NCBI GenBank assembly: GCA_023251935.1
Contig: JAHEXV010000007.1
Span: 1 to 63,498, forward strand
From: a bacterium
GTDB taxonomy: Bacteria > Actinomycetota > Thermoleophilia > Solirubrobacterales > 70-9
Direction of reading: 5' to 3'
DNA: 63,498 bases
A model generated the notes under the pieces. That model searched no databases, was not told the DNA's origin, and worked only from the letters and a program-made list of their open reading frames with translations. Of the stretch, positions 35,975-45,662 are shown one piece after another (position 1 is the stretch's first letter; each line of letters starts with the position of its first letter). Made by a program: the position numbers and the translations under genes.

Positions 35975-38531
35975 CTTCGGCTCCCTCGCCCTGCGGCAGG
36001 TTCGCGCGCGGCGCCTGCGCTCGCTTCTGACCGCCGCCGGGATCGTCCTTGGGGTCGGGATGATCCTCGGCGTCCTGCTGCTCACGGTGACCATCCACAG
36101 GACGTTCACCGATCTGTTCGACTCGGTCTACGGGCGCACAGACCTGGTCGTCTCCGGCCTCGGCGGCGACTCGGTGCCGCGCACCACGCTGGCGCGGGTC
36201 CGCCGCACCCCGGACGTCTCCGAGGCGCTCGGGAACGTGACCGGCGTCTTCACGCTGGTCGACCGCTCCGGCAACGCATCGACCGCCTCGAGCTCGAAGC
36301 TGAACGTGGCCGGCGAGGATCCCGCCTCCGCGGGGCTCTCCGACTCGCGGACGGTCGCCGGCCGGAACGCCCGCCGGGGGGTCGAGATCACGCTCCAGCG
36401 GAGCTGGGCCGACGCGAACGGCATCTCGCTCGGCGACCGGGTCCGGCTCGCCACGCCCGCGGGCGTCAAGGGCTTTCACGTGGTCGGCCTGTTCGAGTTC
36501 ACGACCGGGCTCGACTTCGGCGGCCAGGGGTTCGCGCGCATGCCGCTCGAGTCCGGGCGCCGCTTGATGGACAAGCCACGAGCCTTCGACGAGATCGACG
36601 TGGTGGTCGACGGTGGCGACGAGGCGATCTCTCGCGTCCAGCGGGCGCTGCGTCGCGAGCTTCCGAGCGGGGTCAGGGTCCAGACGCCGCAGAGCAAGAC
36701 CGCCGACGTCGAGCAGCAGCTCCAGGCGTTCAACGTGATCCTCTACTTCTTCGCGGCGATGGCCCTGTTCGTCGGGGGCTTCCTGATCTTCAACTCGTTC
36801 AACATGACCGTCTTCCAACGCACCCGGGAGATCGGCATGCTGCGGACGCTCGGCGCGGGGCGGTGGACGATCACCGGGTCGGTGTTGCGCGAGGCGGCGC
36901 TGCTGGGGCTGCTCGGCGCCGTCCTCGGGCTCGGGCTCGGGGTTGCGCTCGCCGCCGGCCTGATCGAGCTGATGCGCGCGCTCGGCTTCCCGGTCGGGGA
37001 CCTTGCCTTCTCGAGCACGGCGCCGGTCGCGGCGGTGGCGACCGGGTTCGTAACCGCCGTACTCGGCGCCCTGTACCCGGCTCGCCGGGCGGGGCGCACC
37101 GCGCCGATCAGGGCGGTGCTCGGCACCGAGGGGTTGCGAGCCGCCCTGCGCCCACGGCGGGCCGTGATCGGGGCGATCCTGATTCCCCTCGGCCTCGCGG
37201 GGGCGTTCTGGCTGGGCGCCTCCGACCAGACGACCACCGTCGTCGCCGCGGCCGGGATGCTGGGGACGATCGCGATCTTCCTGGGGATCGCCCTCGTCGC
37301 CCCGTTCGTGATTCGCCCCTTGGTCGGCGGGCTCTCCTGGCCCCTGCGGCGGGCGTTCGGCGTCGAGGGGCGCCTCGCCGCCGACGCCGCCCGATCCGAT
37401 CCGGGGCGCACCGCCGCCACGGCTACCGCGCTGACCATCGGCCTGGCGCTGGTGGTGGCCGTCAACAGCCTCGGCTCCAGCTTCCTGAAGTCGATCGACG
37501 ACGAGTTCGATCGCAACTTCGCCCGCGACCTGACCGTCCAGCCGCGTGGCTTTGCCCCCGGACAGGGGCCGCAGCAGACGATCGCCAATCGGCTGCGCAG
37601 GCGCCTGGTCCGCATTCCTCAGGCCGCCGTGGTGGCCAATGAGCGGTTTCTGTACACGCCCGACCTGCCGGGGCCGAGGGGCAGCAAGGGGGACGGGCTG
37701 CTGCTCGCCTTCGATCCGCCGCAGTACGAGCGGGTCGACGAGACCGAGATCGAGGGCACCTCGCGCGCGCTCGCCTTTCGACGGCTGGCGCGCGGATGGG
37801 TGACGCTCGGCAGGGGCTGGGCCGACGAGACCGGCCTTGATGTCGGCGACCCGATCACGCTCCATGGATCGTCCGGGACCCGGCGAACCCGGGTGGCCGG
37901 AGTCGTCAAGACGGTCGTCTTCGGCGGCCAGACGGTGGGCATGTCGCTGCACACGATGCGGGCCGTGTACGGCGTCACCGCCGACAGCGAGCTGGCGCTG
38001 AAGGCGACCTCGGCCGCGGCGCGTCCGATCCTCCGCCGCCGCGTCGACCGCATCGTCAGCCGTGACTACCCGAACCTCGCCGTGCTCTCGAACGACGAGC
38101 TCAAGTCCAACGTCGAGAGCCAGGTCAACCAGCAGTTCGGGATCTTCTACGCGATCGTCGGGGTGGCGATCTTCGCCAGCCTGTTCGGGATCGTCAACAC
38201 GCTGACCATGTCGGTGATCGAGCGCACCCGCGAGCTCGGGGTCCTGCGTGCACTGGGGGCCTCCCGATGGCAGGTCCGCCGCTCGATCGCCGACGAGAGC
38301 CTGGTGATCGGGTTGATCGGGGCGCTGCTCGGAATCGCGGTCGGAACCGGCCTCGGCTACGCGCTGCTGCGAGGCCTCTCGGCGGGCATCCCGGGGGTTG
38401 GATATCGACCGCCGTTCACGACCATGATCTCGGTCGGACTAGCCGGGGTCGCTCTCGGCCTGATCGCCTCGATCCTCCCCGCCAGGCGGGCGGCGCGCCT
38501 CGACGTGATCAAGGCGATCAGCTACGAGTAG
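35967..38531 (+). CDS. FtsX/MacB-family ABC transporter permease
   Basis: An 854-residue permease. It has one N-terminal helix, a large extracellular domain, a first FtsX block (residues ~255-385, FNSFNMTVFQRTREIGMLRTLG), a second extracellular domain and a C-terminal FtsX block (ERTRELGVLRALGASRWQ). This double arrangement is the usual actinobacterial form. GTG 35967 start. It is partnered with the preceding ATPase. The 3' end overlaps a convergent gene by 10 nt. Confidence 0.9.
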   Translation: MRSFGSLALRQVRARRLRSLLTAAGIVLGVGMILGVLLLTVTIHRTFTDLFDSVYGRTDLVVSGLGGDSVPRTTLARVRRTPDVSEALGNVTGVFTLVDRSGNASTASSSKLNVAGEDPASAGLSDSRTVAGRNARRGVEITLQRSWADANGISLGDRVRLATPAGVKGFHVVGLFEFTTGLDFGGQGFARMPLESGRRLMDKPRAFDEIDVVVDGGDEAISRVQRALRRELPSGVRVQTPQSKTADVEQQLQAFNVILYFFAAMALFVGGFLIFNSFNMTVFQRTREIGMLRTLGAGRWTITGSVLREAALLGLLGAVLGLGLGVALAAGLIELMRALGFPVGDLAFSSTAPVAAVATGFVTAVLGALYPARRAGRTAPIRAVLGTEGLRAALRPRRAVIGAILIPLGLAGAFWLGASDQTTTVVAAAGMLGTIAIFLGIALVAPFVIRPLVGGLSWPLRRAFGVEGRLAADAARSDPGRTAATATALTIGLALVVAVNSLGSSFLKSIDDEFDRNFARDLTVQPRGFAPGQGPQQTIANRLRRRLVRIPQAAVVANERFLYTPDLPGPRGSKGDGLLLAFDPPQYERVDETEIEGTSRALAFRRLARGWVTLGRGWADETGLDVGDPITLHGSSGTRRTRVAGVVKTVVFGGQTVGMSLHTMRAVYGVTADSELALKATSAAARPILRRRVDRIVSRDYPNLAVLSNDELKSNVESQVNQQFGIFYAIVGVAIFASLFGIVNTLTMSVIERTRELGVLRALGASRWQVRRSIADESLVIGLIGALLGIAVGTGLGYALLRGLSAGIPGVGYRPPFTTMISVGLAGVALGLIASILPARRAARLDVIKAISYE

Positions 38532-38965
38532 GCGAGGCGGTCGATCTCGTCGCTGATCCGGGCCATGAACCGCCGGACCTGGTGGGATTCCAGGTTTCTC
38601 AGGTAGGCGTAGTAGTCCCTGCTCCGCTCGGCGACCTGGCCCCGGTGGCGTCGCCCGCTCTTGGCCAGATACGTCTTCAGGAAGCCCTTTCGCCTGTGAT
38701 CCCGGGCCTCGAGAGCTTTCCGGGCCTCGGAGCCGAGCCGCTGTTTGCGTCGAACCAGGGCGCGAAAGGCACGCCTGGATGCGTGGTCCCTGGCTCGCAA
38801 CGACCCCAGGAAGCGCCGCAACTCGGTCACCGCTGGCTCCTTTCCGAGCGCCGGCAGCTTCGGCTCGACCACCATCTTGGGTTGGGCGGAGGCCGCGCCG
38901 GCGCCTGCCGACAAGGCCACGACGACCGCGGCGGCGAAGGCGAGGGTGGCGAATCGAAGCCGCAT
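38522..38965 (-). CDS. Secreted basic helical protein of unknown function
   Basis: A 147-residue protein starting at ATG 38963-38965 with a clear signal peptide (MRLRFATLAFAAAVVVALSAGAGAASA). The mature part is highly charged, rich in Arg, Lys and Glu, and predicted helical (RKALEARDHRRKGFLKTYL). No family is recognised. Its start overlaps the stop of the RTX-like gene upstream, so the two secreted proteins are probably made together. Confidence 0.65.
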   Translation of the reverse strand: MRLRFATLAFAAAVVVALSAGAGAASAQPKMVVEPKLPALGKEPAVTELRRFLGSLRARDHASRRAFRALVRRKQRLGSEARKALEARDHRRKGFLKTYLAKSGRRHRGQVAERSRDYYAYLRNLESHQVRRFMARISDEIDRLAYS

Positions 38966-40089
38966 CAGCGCGCCTCGAGCTCGCCTTCGCAGCGGCGCTT
39001 GTGATCGACGCCGGGGCCTCCGGCGCACAGGTCGAAGCCCGGCCCGGCGAACAGCCAATCGTCGTCACTCCCGCCGCCGAGCTCGTCGTAACCTCCGCCG
39101 GTGGTCTCGCCCCCGGCGCTGGCGTAGTTGTCGCCGTACCCCATGTCGTCGCCGGCGAGCAGGTGGAGCTCGTCGTTTCCATGCCCCTGGGCGACGCCGG
39201 TCTTGGTGTAGTCGTCGCCGACGACGAGGTCGTTCCCGGGGCCGACACTGATCTTGTCGTTGCCGCCGCCCCGCGCGACTCCCCCGGGCGAGTAGCTGTC
39301 GCCGACCACCAGGTCGCGCCCGGATGAGGCCTCGAAGTGGTCGTTGCTGCCGCCCTGCGCCGTGCCTTCGCCGGTCACCGCACTGTCGCCGATCACGGTG
39401 TCACCCCCGTGCTGGGCGCGGATGAAGTCCTTGGCGGCACCCTTGGCGTCGAGCCCGGAGTAGTCGTCGCCGACGATCAAGTCGCTGCCGAACTCGCCGT
39501 CGATCTTGTCCCCGTCGACCCGCCCCGAGACGCTGTGCGCGAGATCCGCCCGGTCGCCGACGATCAAGTCGTCGGCATAGCCGCCGTCGATGTAGTCCCG
39601 GCCCGAGCCGCCGATCAGCTTGCTCGGGTCGTCGTGCTTGCGATCGCTCGGATTGCTGCCGCCGAAGATGTAGTCGTTCCCGGGGCCGCCGTCGATCACG
39701 TCGGGCCCTCCGTTGCCAATGATCCAATCCTTGCCCTTGGTGCCGACGATCACGTCCTTGTGGTTGGTGCCCAGGATCACCCTCCTGTGACCCGGCGCGA
39801 CGAAGCTCGTGTTCGGTCCGACGATCGTCGCGGGCTGGCCGAGGACGGTGGGCGGCGAGCCGGCGGAGGCCGGCGCCGTTCCGATCCCGATTGGCGCAAT
39901 CGCGGCGGAGATCGCCAGCAGCGCCGCCCGCCCACCGCGGCGACCCGCCCGGGACTGCTCGTTGCTCGCGCTCACCGCGGCCGGTACGGAACCGCTCCGA
40001 ACGGTGCCTGGGGAATGATCGTCTGCCTCGATCCTCTGGACGGTAAGGCCAGCGGGGGACGCATACGCACGTCCGGCATTCTTCCTCAC
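38965..40089 (-). CDS. Secreted RTX-type calcium-binding repeat protein
   Basis: A 374-residue protein. Residues ~55-80 are a hydrophobic signal-like segment ending in ASA. About ten RTX-like nonapeptide repeats follow (GGPGNDYIFGG, GGSGRDYIDGG, GPGNDLVVGDD and others), interspersed with GDSYSPGGVARGGG units. It ends CAGGPGVDHKRRCE, where two Cys could form a disulfide. Such proteins fold into Ca-bound beta-rolls outside the cell. No enzymatic domain is seen. The true start may be downstream of ATG 40089, because about 50 residues precede the signal segment. Overlaps arfB by 4 nt. Confidence 0.8.
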   Translation of the reverse strand: MRKNAGRAYASPAGLTVQRIEADDHSPGTVRSGSVPAAVSASNEQSRAGRRGGRAALLAISAAIAPIGIGTAPASAGSPPTVLGQPATIVGPNTSFVAPGHRRVILGTNHKDVIVGTKGKDWIIGNGGPDVIDGGPGNDYIFGGSNPSDRKHDDPSKLIGGSGRDYIDGGYADDLIVGDRADLAHSVSGRVDGDKIDGEFGSDLIVGDDYSGLDAKGAAKDFIRAQHGGDTVIGDSAVTGEGTAQGGSNDHFEASSGRDLVVGDSYSPGGVARGGGNDKISVGPGNDLVVGDDYTKTGVAQGHGNDELHLLAGDDMGYGDNYASAGGETTGGGYDELGGGSDDDWLFAGPGFDLCAGGPGVDHKRRCEGELEAR

Positions 40090-40487
40090 TCATCGCGCGT
40101 CGGGGGCCTGCGGGCCCGCTTGCGCTCCGCGGTCCGGCGCTTGACCTCCAGGCGCCGCTCCCGCGCGGCTCGCTTCGGCCTCGTCCGGCGCCGCTCTCTC
40201 GGCACCGCCAGGCCCGCGGCGAGCTTCTCGCGCAGGCGCTCGAGCGCCTGCTCCCGGTTGCGTGCCTGGCTTCGGGAGTCCTGCGACACCGCGACGACTT
40301 GGTTGCCGTGGCGGGCGGCCAACCGCGACCTCTGCTCGTCGGTGAGGACGGTCGAGGCGGCGATCTCGAACACGGCCTCGACCCGCGAAGCGGTGACGTT
40401 GGCGTGCTGGCCTCCCGGCCCCGACGAGCGGCTGGTTCGGATCTCGATCTCCGCCAGCGGGACGGCGACCTCGCGTGTGACGGTCAT
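40086..40487 (-). CDS. arfB: Alternative ribosome-rescue factor, GGQ peptidyl-tRNA hydrolase (ArfB-like)
   Basis: A 133-residue protein with the release-factor catalytic motif SSGPGGQHAN but no codon-recognition domain. A long Arg/Lys-rich tail (RERRRTRPKRAARERR) would enter the mRNA channel of stalled ribosomes, as in ArfB/YaeJ. It releases peptides from non-stop complexes. ATG 40485-40487 puts the strand VPLAEIEIRTSRSSG at the N-terminus as in the family. Divergent from ahcY. Confidence 0.87.
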   Translation of the reverse strand: MTVTREVAVPLAEIEIRTSRSSGPGGQHANVTASRVEAVFEIAASTVLTDEQRSRLAARHGNQVVAVSQDSRSQARNREQALERLREKLAAGLAVPRERRRTRPKRAARERRLEVKRRTAERKRARRPPTRDE

Positions 40488-40584
40488 CGGATCGTCCACC
40501 GGCCCACCGTAGCGACCCGCAGCGACCCCGAGCGCTGGCCCCGGCCCGTATCCTTCCCAACTCATCCCGACGGAAAGGACTGCC

Positions 40585-41856
40585 TTGGCAACCGCGGAGA
40601 AGAGCCACGACATCGCCGACATCGCCCTCGCCGACGCCGGTCAGCGACGGATCGAGTGGGCCGATCGCCAGATGCCCGTGCTGCGGTCGATCCGCGAGCG
40701 CTTCGAGCAGGAGCGGCCACTCGACGGGATCCGCCTCGGCTGCTGCCTGCACGTCACGACCGAGACCGCCAACCTCGCCCGGACCCTGATCGCCGGCGGC
40801 GCCGAGGTGGCTCTGTGCGCATCCAACCCCTTGTCCACCCAGGACGACGTCGCGGCCGCGCTGGTGGACCGCTTCGGCGCCGACGTCTACGCCGTCAACG
40901 GCGAGGACAACGACACCTACTACAGCCACATCCACGCCGTGGTCGATCGCAAGCCCCAGATCACCATGGACGATGGCGCGGATGTGGTCGGGGTGCTGCA
41001 CACGGACCGAGCGGAGCAGCTCGCCGACGTCCTCGGCGGCACCGAGGAGACTACCACCGGCGTCATCCGCCTCCAGGCGCTGGAGCGCCAGGGAAAGCTC
41101 GGCTACCCGATCGTCGCCGTCAACGACGCGAAGACCAAGCACTTCTTCGACAACCGGTACGGAACCGGCCAATCCACGCTCGATGGCGTGATTCGGGCCA
41201 CCAACGTCCTGATCGCCGGCCTGCGGGTGGTGGTGATCGGCTACGGCTGGTGCGGCCGCGGGGTGGCGATGCGCGCCAAGGGCCACGGCGCCCACGTGAT
41301 CGTCTGCGAGATCGATCCGTTGCGGGCCCTCGAGGCCTTGATGGACGGCTACGAGGTGATGCCCGGAGGCGAGGCCGCCAGGGTGGGCGACCTCTTCATC
41401 TCGGTGACCGGCAACCGCGACGCGATCGCCGGCGAGATGTTCAAGGTGATGAAGTCGGGCGCGATCGTCTGCAACTCCGGCCACTTCGACGTCGAGGTCA
41501 ACAAGGGCGACCTCGAATCGATCACGGTCGAGAAGTTCGAGGCAAGGCCTTTCGTCGAGGGTCATCGGACCGAGGACGGTCGGGAGATCTTCCTGCTCGC
41601 CGACGGCCGGCTCGTGAACCTCGCCGCGGCCGAGGGCCACCCGGCGTCGGTGATGGACATGAGCTTCGCCAACCAGGCGCTGGCGTCGGAGCACGTGGTG
41701 CGCGACCACGCGTATCTCGAGAAGCGCGTCTACCCGGTGCCGGAGGAGATCGATCGGGAGATCGCTCGCCTCAAGCTGGCCTCGCGCGGGGTCAACATCG
41801 ACACGCTCACCGATGCCCAGGAGAAGTACCTGGCCTCGTGGGACCAGGGAACCTGA
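40585..41856 (+). CDS. ahcY: Adenosylhomocysteinase, short form
   Basis: A 423-residue SAH hydrolase. The substrate region has [14 protein letters not shown] and [11 protein letters not shown], the NAD domain has [17 protein letters not shown], and the GHFDVEVN segment is conserved. It ends YLASWDQGT without the C-terminal KPDHYRY type tail and lacks the long insertion of eukaryotic-like enzymes, matching the shorter archaeal/thermophile form. It splits SAH into adenosine and homocysteine. TTG 40585 follows GGAAAGGA. Confidence 0.92.
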   Translation: MATAEKSHDIADIALADAGQRRIEWADRQMPVLRSIRERFEQERPLDGIRLGCCLHVTTETANLARTLIAGGAEVALCASNPLSTQDDVAAALVDRFGADVYAVNGEDNDTYYSHIHAVVDRKPQITMDDGADVVGVLHTDRAEQLADVLGGTEETTTGVIRLQALERQGKLGYPIVAVNDAKTKHFFDNRYGTGQSTLDGVIRATNVLIAGLRVVVIGYGWCGRGVAMRAKGHGAHVIVCEIDPLRALEALMDGYEVMPGGEAARVGDLFISVTGNRDAIAGEMFKVMKSGAIVCNSGHFDVEVNKGDLESITVEKFEARPFVEGHRTEDGREIFLLADGRLVNLAAAEGHPASVMDMSFANQALASEHVVRDHAYLEKRVYPVPEEIDREIARLKLASRGVNIDTLTDAQEKYLASWDQGT

Positions 41857-41926
41857 GCGAGCGCGGCGCGGCGGCCGCATGATCCGCTTCGACTGGCCCT
41901 GCCCGCCGTCCACCAGCCGCTGATCG

Positions 41927-42916
41927 ATGCGGGCCATGGTCATGGCCGCGGGCCTCGGGACGAGGCTGCGACCGCTCACCTACGGGGTCCCGAAGCCGAT
42001 GGTGCCGGTGGCCAACCGCCCGATCATGGAGCACATCCTGCGGCTGCTGCGCAGCCACGGCTTCGAACAGGTGATCGCGAACCTGCACTGGTTCCCGGAC
42101 ACCATCCGGGACCGGTTCAGGCGGGGCTCCGAGCTCGGGATCGAGCTCACCTACAGCTACGAGGACGAGCTCCTCGGGACCGCGGGGGGCGTCCGTAACG
42201 TCGCCGACCACTTCGGCGCCGACCCGTTCCTGGTCATGGCGGCAGACGCCTTGACCGACATCGACCTCGCGGCCCTGTGGGCGGCGCACGAGGCCAACGA
42301 CGGGATCGCGACGCTTGCCGTCAAGCGGGTCCCGAACGTGAGCGAGTTCGGGGTGGTGATCGCCGGCCCGGACGGGCGAATCGAGGGCTTTCAGGAGAAG
42401 CCCGATCCCGCCGAGGCGCTCTCCGACCTCGCCAGCTGCATGATCTACGTGCTCCGCCCGGAGATCTTCGACCACTTTCCGGATCGGCCCGTCGTCGACT
42501 TCGCGCTCGACGTCTTCCCGGCGCTGCTGGATCACGACGTGCCCTTCCACGTCCACGCGATCGACGCCTACTGGAACGACGTCGGGTCGCTGCCCGAGTA
42601 CCTGCAGGGCAACCTGGACGCGCTCCAGGGGGCGGTCGCGGTCGAGGGAGACGGGACGCTGCTCGCCGAGTCGGGCGGAGATCGAGCCGCCGAAGAGGGA
42701 GACTCGGGCATCAGCGGGCCGGTCTTGGCCGCCGAGGGCTGCGAGATCGATCCCTCCTCGAGACTCGACGGGCCCCTGGTGATCGGCGAGCGGTGCGCGA
42801 TCGGCGCCGGCGCCCTGGTCAAGCATGCGGTGCTGCTGCCCGGAGCCGAGGTCCCTCCGCAAGGGGTCGTCGCCGGAGGCGTCCTGGGGCGAACCGGAGT
42901 CCTTGCCCGAGCCTGA
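41927..42916 (+). CDS. NDP-sugar pyrophosphorylase (mannose-1-phosphate guanylyltransferase-like)
   Basis: A 329-residue nucleotidyltransferase: MVMAAGLGTRLRPLTYGVPKPMVPVANRP, then LLGTAGGVRN and FLVMAADALTDIDL. Near 225 WNDVGSLPEYL matches the sugar-phosphate site. The C-terminal 70 residues form a short hexapeptide region. It makes an NDP-hexose; GDP-mannose is plausible but not proven. It is a paralog of the 33037 gene and lies 70 nt after ahcY. Confidence 0.85.
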   Translation: MRAMVMAAGLGTRLRPLTYGVPKPMVPVANRPIMEHILRLLRSHGFEQVIANLHWFPDTIRDRFRRGSELGIELTYSYEDELLGTAGGVRNVADHFGADPFLVMAADALTDIDLAALWAAHEANDGIATLAVKRVPNVSEFGVVIAGPDGRIEGFQEKPDPAEALSDLASCMIYVLRPEIFDHFPDRPVVDFALDVFPALLDHDVPFHVHAIDAYWNDVGSLPEYLQGNLDALQGAVAVEGDGTLLAESGGDRAAEEGDSGISGPVLAAEGCEIDPSSRLDGPLVIGERCAIGAGALVKHAVLLPGAEVPPQGVVAGGVLGRTGVLARA

Positions 42917-42936
42917 GCCGGCGCTACCTTTGACCG

Positions 42937-43275
42937 ATGGGCCCGACGCCGACCGTGCAGCTACTTTGGTGGCGGGATTGTCCCTCCTGGGAGGAGGCGC
43001 TTGTGATCCTGCGTGAGGAGATGAAGGCAGCCGGAATCGACCCGGAATCGGTGGACGTGCGCGAGATCCGAACCGATCGCGACGCAGAGCTCGAGGGCTT
43101 CGTCGGCTCGCCGACGATCCGGATCAATGAGCGCGACGTCGAGCCCCCCGGCCAAGAGCCCGCCGGCTTGACCTGTCGCGTCTACAGGCTCGCCGACGGG
43201 CGGATCTCGCCGCTTCCCGACCGCGCTCGCCTGCGCGAGGCCCTGGAGCAGGCGGTCGAAGGGGATATGGACTGA
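42937..43275 (+). CDS. Small thioredoxin-fold protein with CxxW motif
   Basis: A 112-residue protein. Strand VQLLWWRDCPSWEEAL carries a single Cys in a CPSW motif, followed by VREIRTDRDAELEGFVGSPTIRINERDVEP, whose cis-Pro region (SPT) is typical of thioredoxin folds. A second Cys lies in LTCRVY. Resembles the DUF2703/thioredoxin-like group; its partner is unknown. It overlaps the next gene, another redox protein, by one base. Confidence 0.7.
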   Translation: MGPTPTVQLLWWRDCPSWEEALVILREEMKAAGIDPESVDVREIRTDRDAELEGFVGSPTIRINERDVEPPGQEPAGLTCRVYRLADGRISPLPDRARLREALEQAVEGDMD

Positions 43276-43817
43276 TGGCACGCGCTACGGCGACCAAGGT
43301 CGGGGAGGCGGCGCCCCCGCTCGAGCTCCCCGACACCGAGGGGGACGTCCAGACCCTGCCGGCGCCAGGCGAGGCGCCGGCGACGGTCGTGGTCTGGACC
43401 TGCAACCACTGCCCCTACGCCCTCGGCTGGCACGATCGCCTGGTCTGGGCGGCCGAGGACTACGAGCGCCGCGGCGTGCGCTTCCTGGCGGTGAACTCGA
43501 ACGACGCGGAGCGCTATCCGCGTGACTCGCTGGAGGCGATGCGGGAGCGGGTCCGCGAGGAGAGGTGGCCGTTTCCCTACCTGCACGACGAAAGCCAGCG
43601 CGCCGCAACCGACTGGGCCGCCCAGGTCACGCCGCATCTCTACGTCCTCGATCGTGATCTGCGAATCCGCTACGAGGGCGCCCCCGACGCCGACCACCTC
43701 GACCCCGAGCAGAACGCCGCCTGGCTGCGGGAGGCGCTGGACGCCGTGCTGGCGGGCGAGCAGCCGGCCCGCGCCGCCACCGAGCCCGTGGGGTGCTCGA
43801 TCAAGTGGAAGCCGTGA
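43275..43817 (+). CDS. Thioredoxin-like peroxiredoxin/redoxin family protein
   Basis: A 180-residue redoxin with WTCNHCPYALGWHDRL, in which CNHC is a CxxC redox site, then FLAVNSNDAERYP and a cis-Pro segment QVTPHLYVLD. It ends PVGCSIKWKP, a conserved end in this subgroup (often annotated thioredoxin family or alkyl hydroperoxide reductase-like). A cytoplasmic thiol-redox role is likely; substrate unknown. It starts within the stop of the preceding gene. Confidence 0.82.
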   Translation: MARATATKVGEAAPPLELPDTEGDVQTLPAPGEAPATVVVWTCNHCPYALGWHDRLVWAAEDYERRGVRFLAVNSNDAERYPRDSLEAMRERVREERWPFPYLHDESQRAATDWAAQVTPHLYVLDRDLRIRYEGAPDADHLDPEQNAAWLREALDAVLAGEQPARAATEPVGCSIKWKP

Positions 43818-43818
43818 G

Positions 43819-44706
43819 GTGACGGTCCGGCGGCGCCTGGTCCGGGTTCCGGCCTCGTCGGCGAACCTCGGCCCCGGCTACGACGTCCTCGCGGCCGCGA
43901 TCGCGCTCCACCTCGAGCTGGAGGTTGCCGAGACGGGGGAGTTCTCGGTCGAGGCGGGCGGCGAGCCAGTGCCGGACGACCGCTCCAACCTCTGCGTGCG
44001 GGCGTTCGAGACCCTTCACCCGGCCGACGGCCTGCGGTTTGAGATCCGCACCGAGATCCCCCTCGCCCGCGGCCTCGGATCGTCGGCGGCGGCGATCGTC
44101 GCGGGGCTGATGGCCGCTGACCACCTGTTCGAGCTGGGGCTGGAGCGCGACGACGTCTACTCGCGCGCGGTCGACCTGGAGGGCCACCCGGACAACGTCG
44201 GGGCGGCTGTCTACGGGGGATTCGTGCTCTGCCCGCAGGCGCTCGATGGGCGGCCGCGCCCCAGTCCCGTGAGGCTCGATCCTCCCCAGGGGGTCGAGGG
44301 CGTCCTGGTGGTCCCCGACGAGCAGGTGCCGACCGAGCGGGCGCGCGCCGCGATGCCCGCCAGCGTTCCGGTCGCCGACGCGATCGCCAACGTCGCCGCG
44401 GCCTCCCAGCTCGTGCTCGGGGTGGAGCGCTCCGACCTGGCGCTGATCGCCCAAGGGCTCGCCGATCGGCTCCACCAGCCGCACCGCGCCCACCTCTATC
44501 CCCGCTCGATGGAGCTGCTCGCCGAGGCCAGGGACCTGGGGGCGCTCGGGGCGACCGTCTCGGGGGCCGGGCCGGCGCTGCTCTTCTGGTGCTTCTGGCA
44601 GGACACCGGCAAGGTCACCGGCGCCCTACGTGGCCGGGTGGGCGATTGGGCCGAGATCCGCCGGGCGCCATTCACTCCGCTGGGCGCCGACGTGCCCGAG
44701 CTGTAG
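43819..44706 (+). CDS. thrB: Homoserine kinase (GHMP family)
   Basis: A 295-residue GHMP kinase. The N-terminal motif VPASSANLGPGYDVLA, the ATP loop PLARGLGSSAAAIVAG and the C-terminal GATVSGAGPALLFW match ThrB. It phosphorylates homoserine in threonine synthesis. It starts at GTG 43819, two bases after the preceding stop. GHMP members resemble each other, but the PGYDVLAAAI and EGHPDNVGAAVYGGF segments favour homoserine kinase. Confidence 0.9.
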   Translation: MTVRRRLVRVPASSANLGPGYDVLAAAIALHLELEVAETGEFSVEAGGEPVPDDRSNLCVRAFETLHPADGLRFEIRTEIPLARGLGSSAAAIVAGLMAADHLFELGLERDDVYSRAVDLEGHPDNVGAAVYGGFVLCPQALDGRPRPSPVRLDPPQGVEGVLVVPDEQVPTERARAAMPASVPVADAIANVAAASQLVLGVERSDLALIAQGLADRLHQPHRAHLYPRSMELLAEARDLGALGATVSGAGPALLFWCFWQDTGKVTGALRGRVGDWAEIRRAPFTPLGADVPEL

Positions 44707-44723
44707 CGGCGGAGACCCAGTGG

Positions 44724-45662
44724 TCACGCCCTCGTGCGCAGTTGTGCTGAACGAGCCCGGCGGCGTGCTACCTGCGCCAAGGTCGCTTCCACGTGCTGGG
44801 GCTCGAATACCACTTGCGCCCGCGAGAAACGCAGGCAGGTGAGCCCGGCAGCCAGGTGGGCCTGGTCGCGACGCCGATCCGCTGTCTGCTCTGCCGGGGT
44901 CCGGTGGTACCGGAGCCCGTCCGTCTCGACGATCAGCCCGAGGCTGGGCCAGTAGAAATCGACCCTGAAGCCGTTCACCCACCGCTGCGTCAGCGGTGGC
45001 GGGAGCCCGGCTCGCCGCACGATCGGCAGGAACCGCTGCTCGAGTCGGGAGTCGGTCACGGCGAATGTGGGGCGGTCCAGCAAAGCACGGAGGATGGCCA
45101 CTCCGCGCTGCCCGGCGAGCTTGCCTAGGGCGGCTCGGAGCTCGCCCGGGCTTACCAGGTCGAGCTTGTCTGCGGCATTGACGGCCGCCTCAAGATCGTC
45201 GGCACGGGAGATGACGGCTAGGTCGACGAGCGTCCGCACCGCGGTTGTGACGGGAATCCCGTTGTGAGTGGTCATGCCGTCGCACCCGAGCCGAGCTCGA
45301 CGGTGGGTGACGATGCCGGCCCGCCGCGGGAGGCGTCCGGCCGGCACGGAGACCTCGATCACGCCCTGCTGGGCGGGGCGGATCCCCCACAGCGCGGCTG
45401 CGCTGCGATGGCTCAGCACGGCTCCGTCGCCGCAGCTCAGGATGGCCGCCATCCAAAGACCCAGGCGCGAGAGTTGCGGTCGCCCCACCGCGTAGACGCC
45501 GCGCCACGCAGTCGGATGGAGGCGTCCGCGCTCGAGCCTATGCGTGACCGCGTCGCCCTCAAAGCCGAGCGCCAGGAGCTGCCCGCGGGTGACCGCGCCG
45601 TGCTGGCGAGTGGCGAGCGCCCAAGCCGCCGCCCCTGACAACTGAACAGCTTTGCGGTCCAT
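44724..45662 (-). CDS. AbiEi-type antitoxin HTH fused to DUF559 nuclease-like domain
   Basis: A 312-residue protein. Residues ~10-65 resemble the AbiEi winged HTH (HGAVTRGQLLALGFEGDAV, RGVYAVG). The middle (HRSAAALWGI, GIPVTTAVRTLVDLA) matches AbiEi-like proteins. The C-terminal ~100 residues (RVDFYWPSLGLIVETDGLRYH, RRRDQAHL) form a DUF559/Vsr-like restriction-endonuclease fold with Asp and Glu in the catalytic strand. Such solitary fusions are common in Actinobacteria and their role is unsettled. No AbiEii toxin gene is adjacent. The start codon sits in the centre of a 40-bp palindrome, suggesting autoregulation. Confidence 0.78.
   Translation of the reverse strand: MDRKAVQLSGAAAWALATRQHGAVTRGQLLALGFEGDAVTHRLERGRLHPTAWRGVYAVGRPQLSRLGLWMAAILSCGDGAVLSHRSAAALWGIRPAQQGVIEVSVPAGRLPRRAGIVTHRRARLGCDGMTTHNGIPVTTAVRTLVDLAVISRADDLEAAVNAADKLDLVSPGELRAALGKLAGQRGVAILRALLDRPTFAVTDSRLEQRFLPIVRRAGLPPPLTQRWVNGFRVDFYWPSLGLIVETDGLRYHRTPAEQTADRRRDQAHLAAGLTCLRFSRAQVVFEPQHVEATLAQVARRRARSAQLRTRA

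Noticed and set aside
40488-40584. Possible SAH riboswitch upstream of ahcY (GAGCGCTGG, GGCAACC pieces).
   Set aside because: The gap is 97 nt and the conserved core blocks are not in the right order or spacing; the similarity is limited to short GC words.
45264-45638. Plus-strand reading frames within the AbiEi-DUF559 gene.
   Set aside because: Composition is Arg/Pro-rich without motifs, and the minus-strand gene is clearly coding by domain matches; these are antisense shadows.
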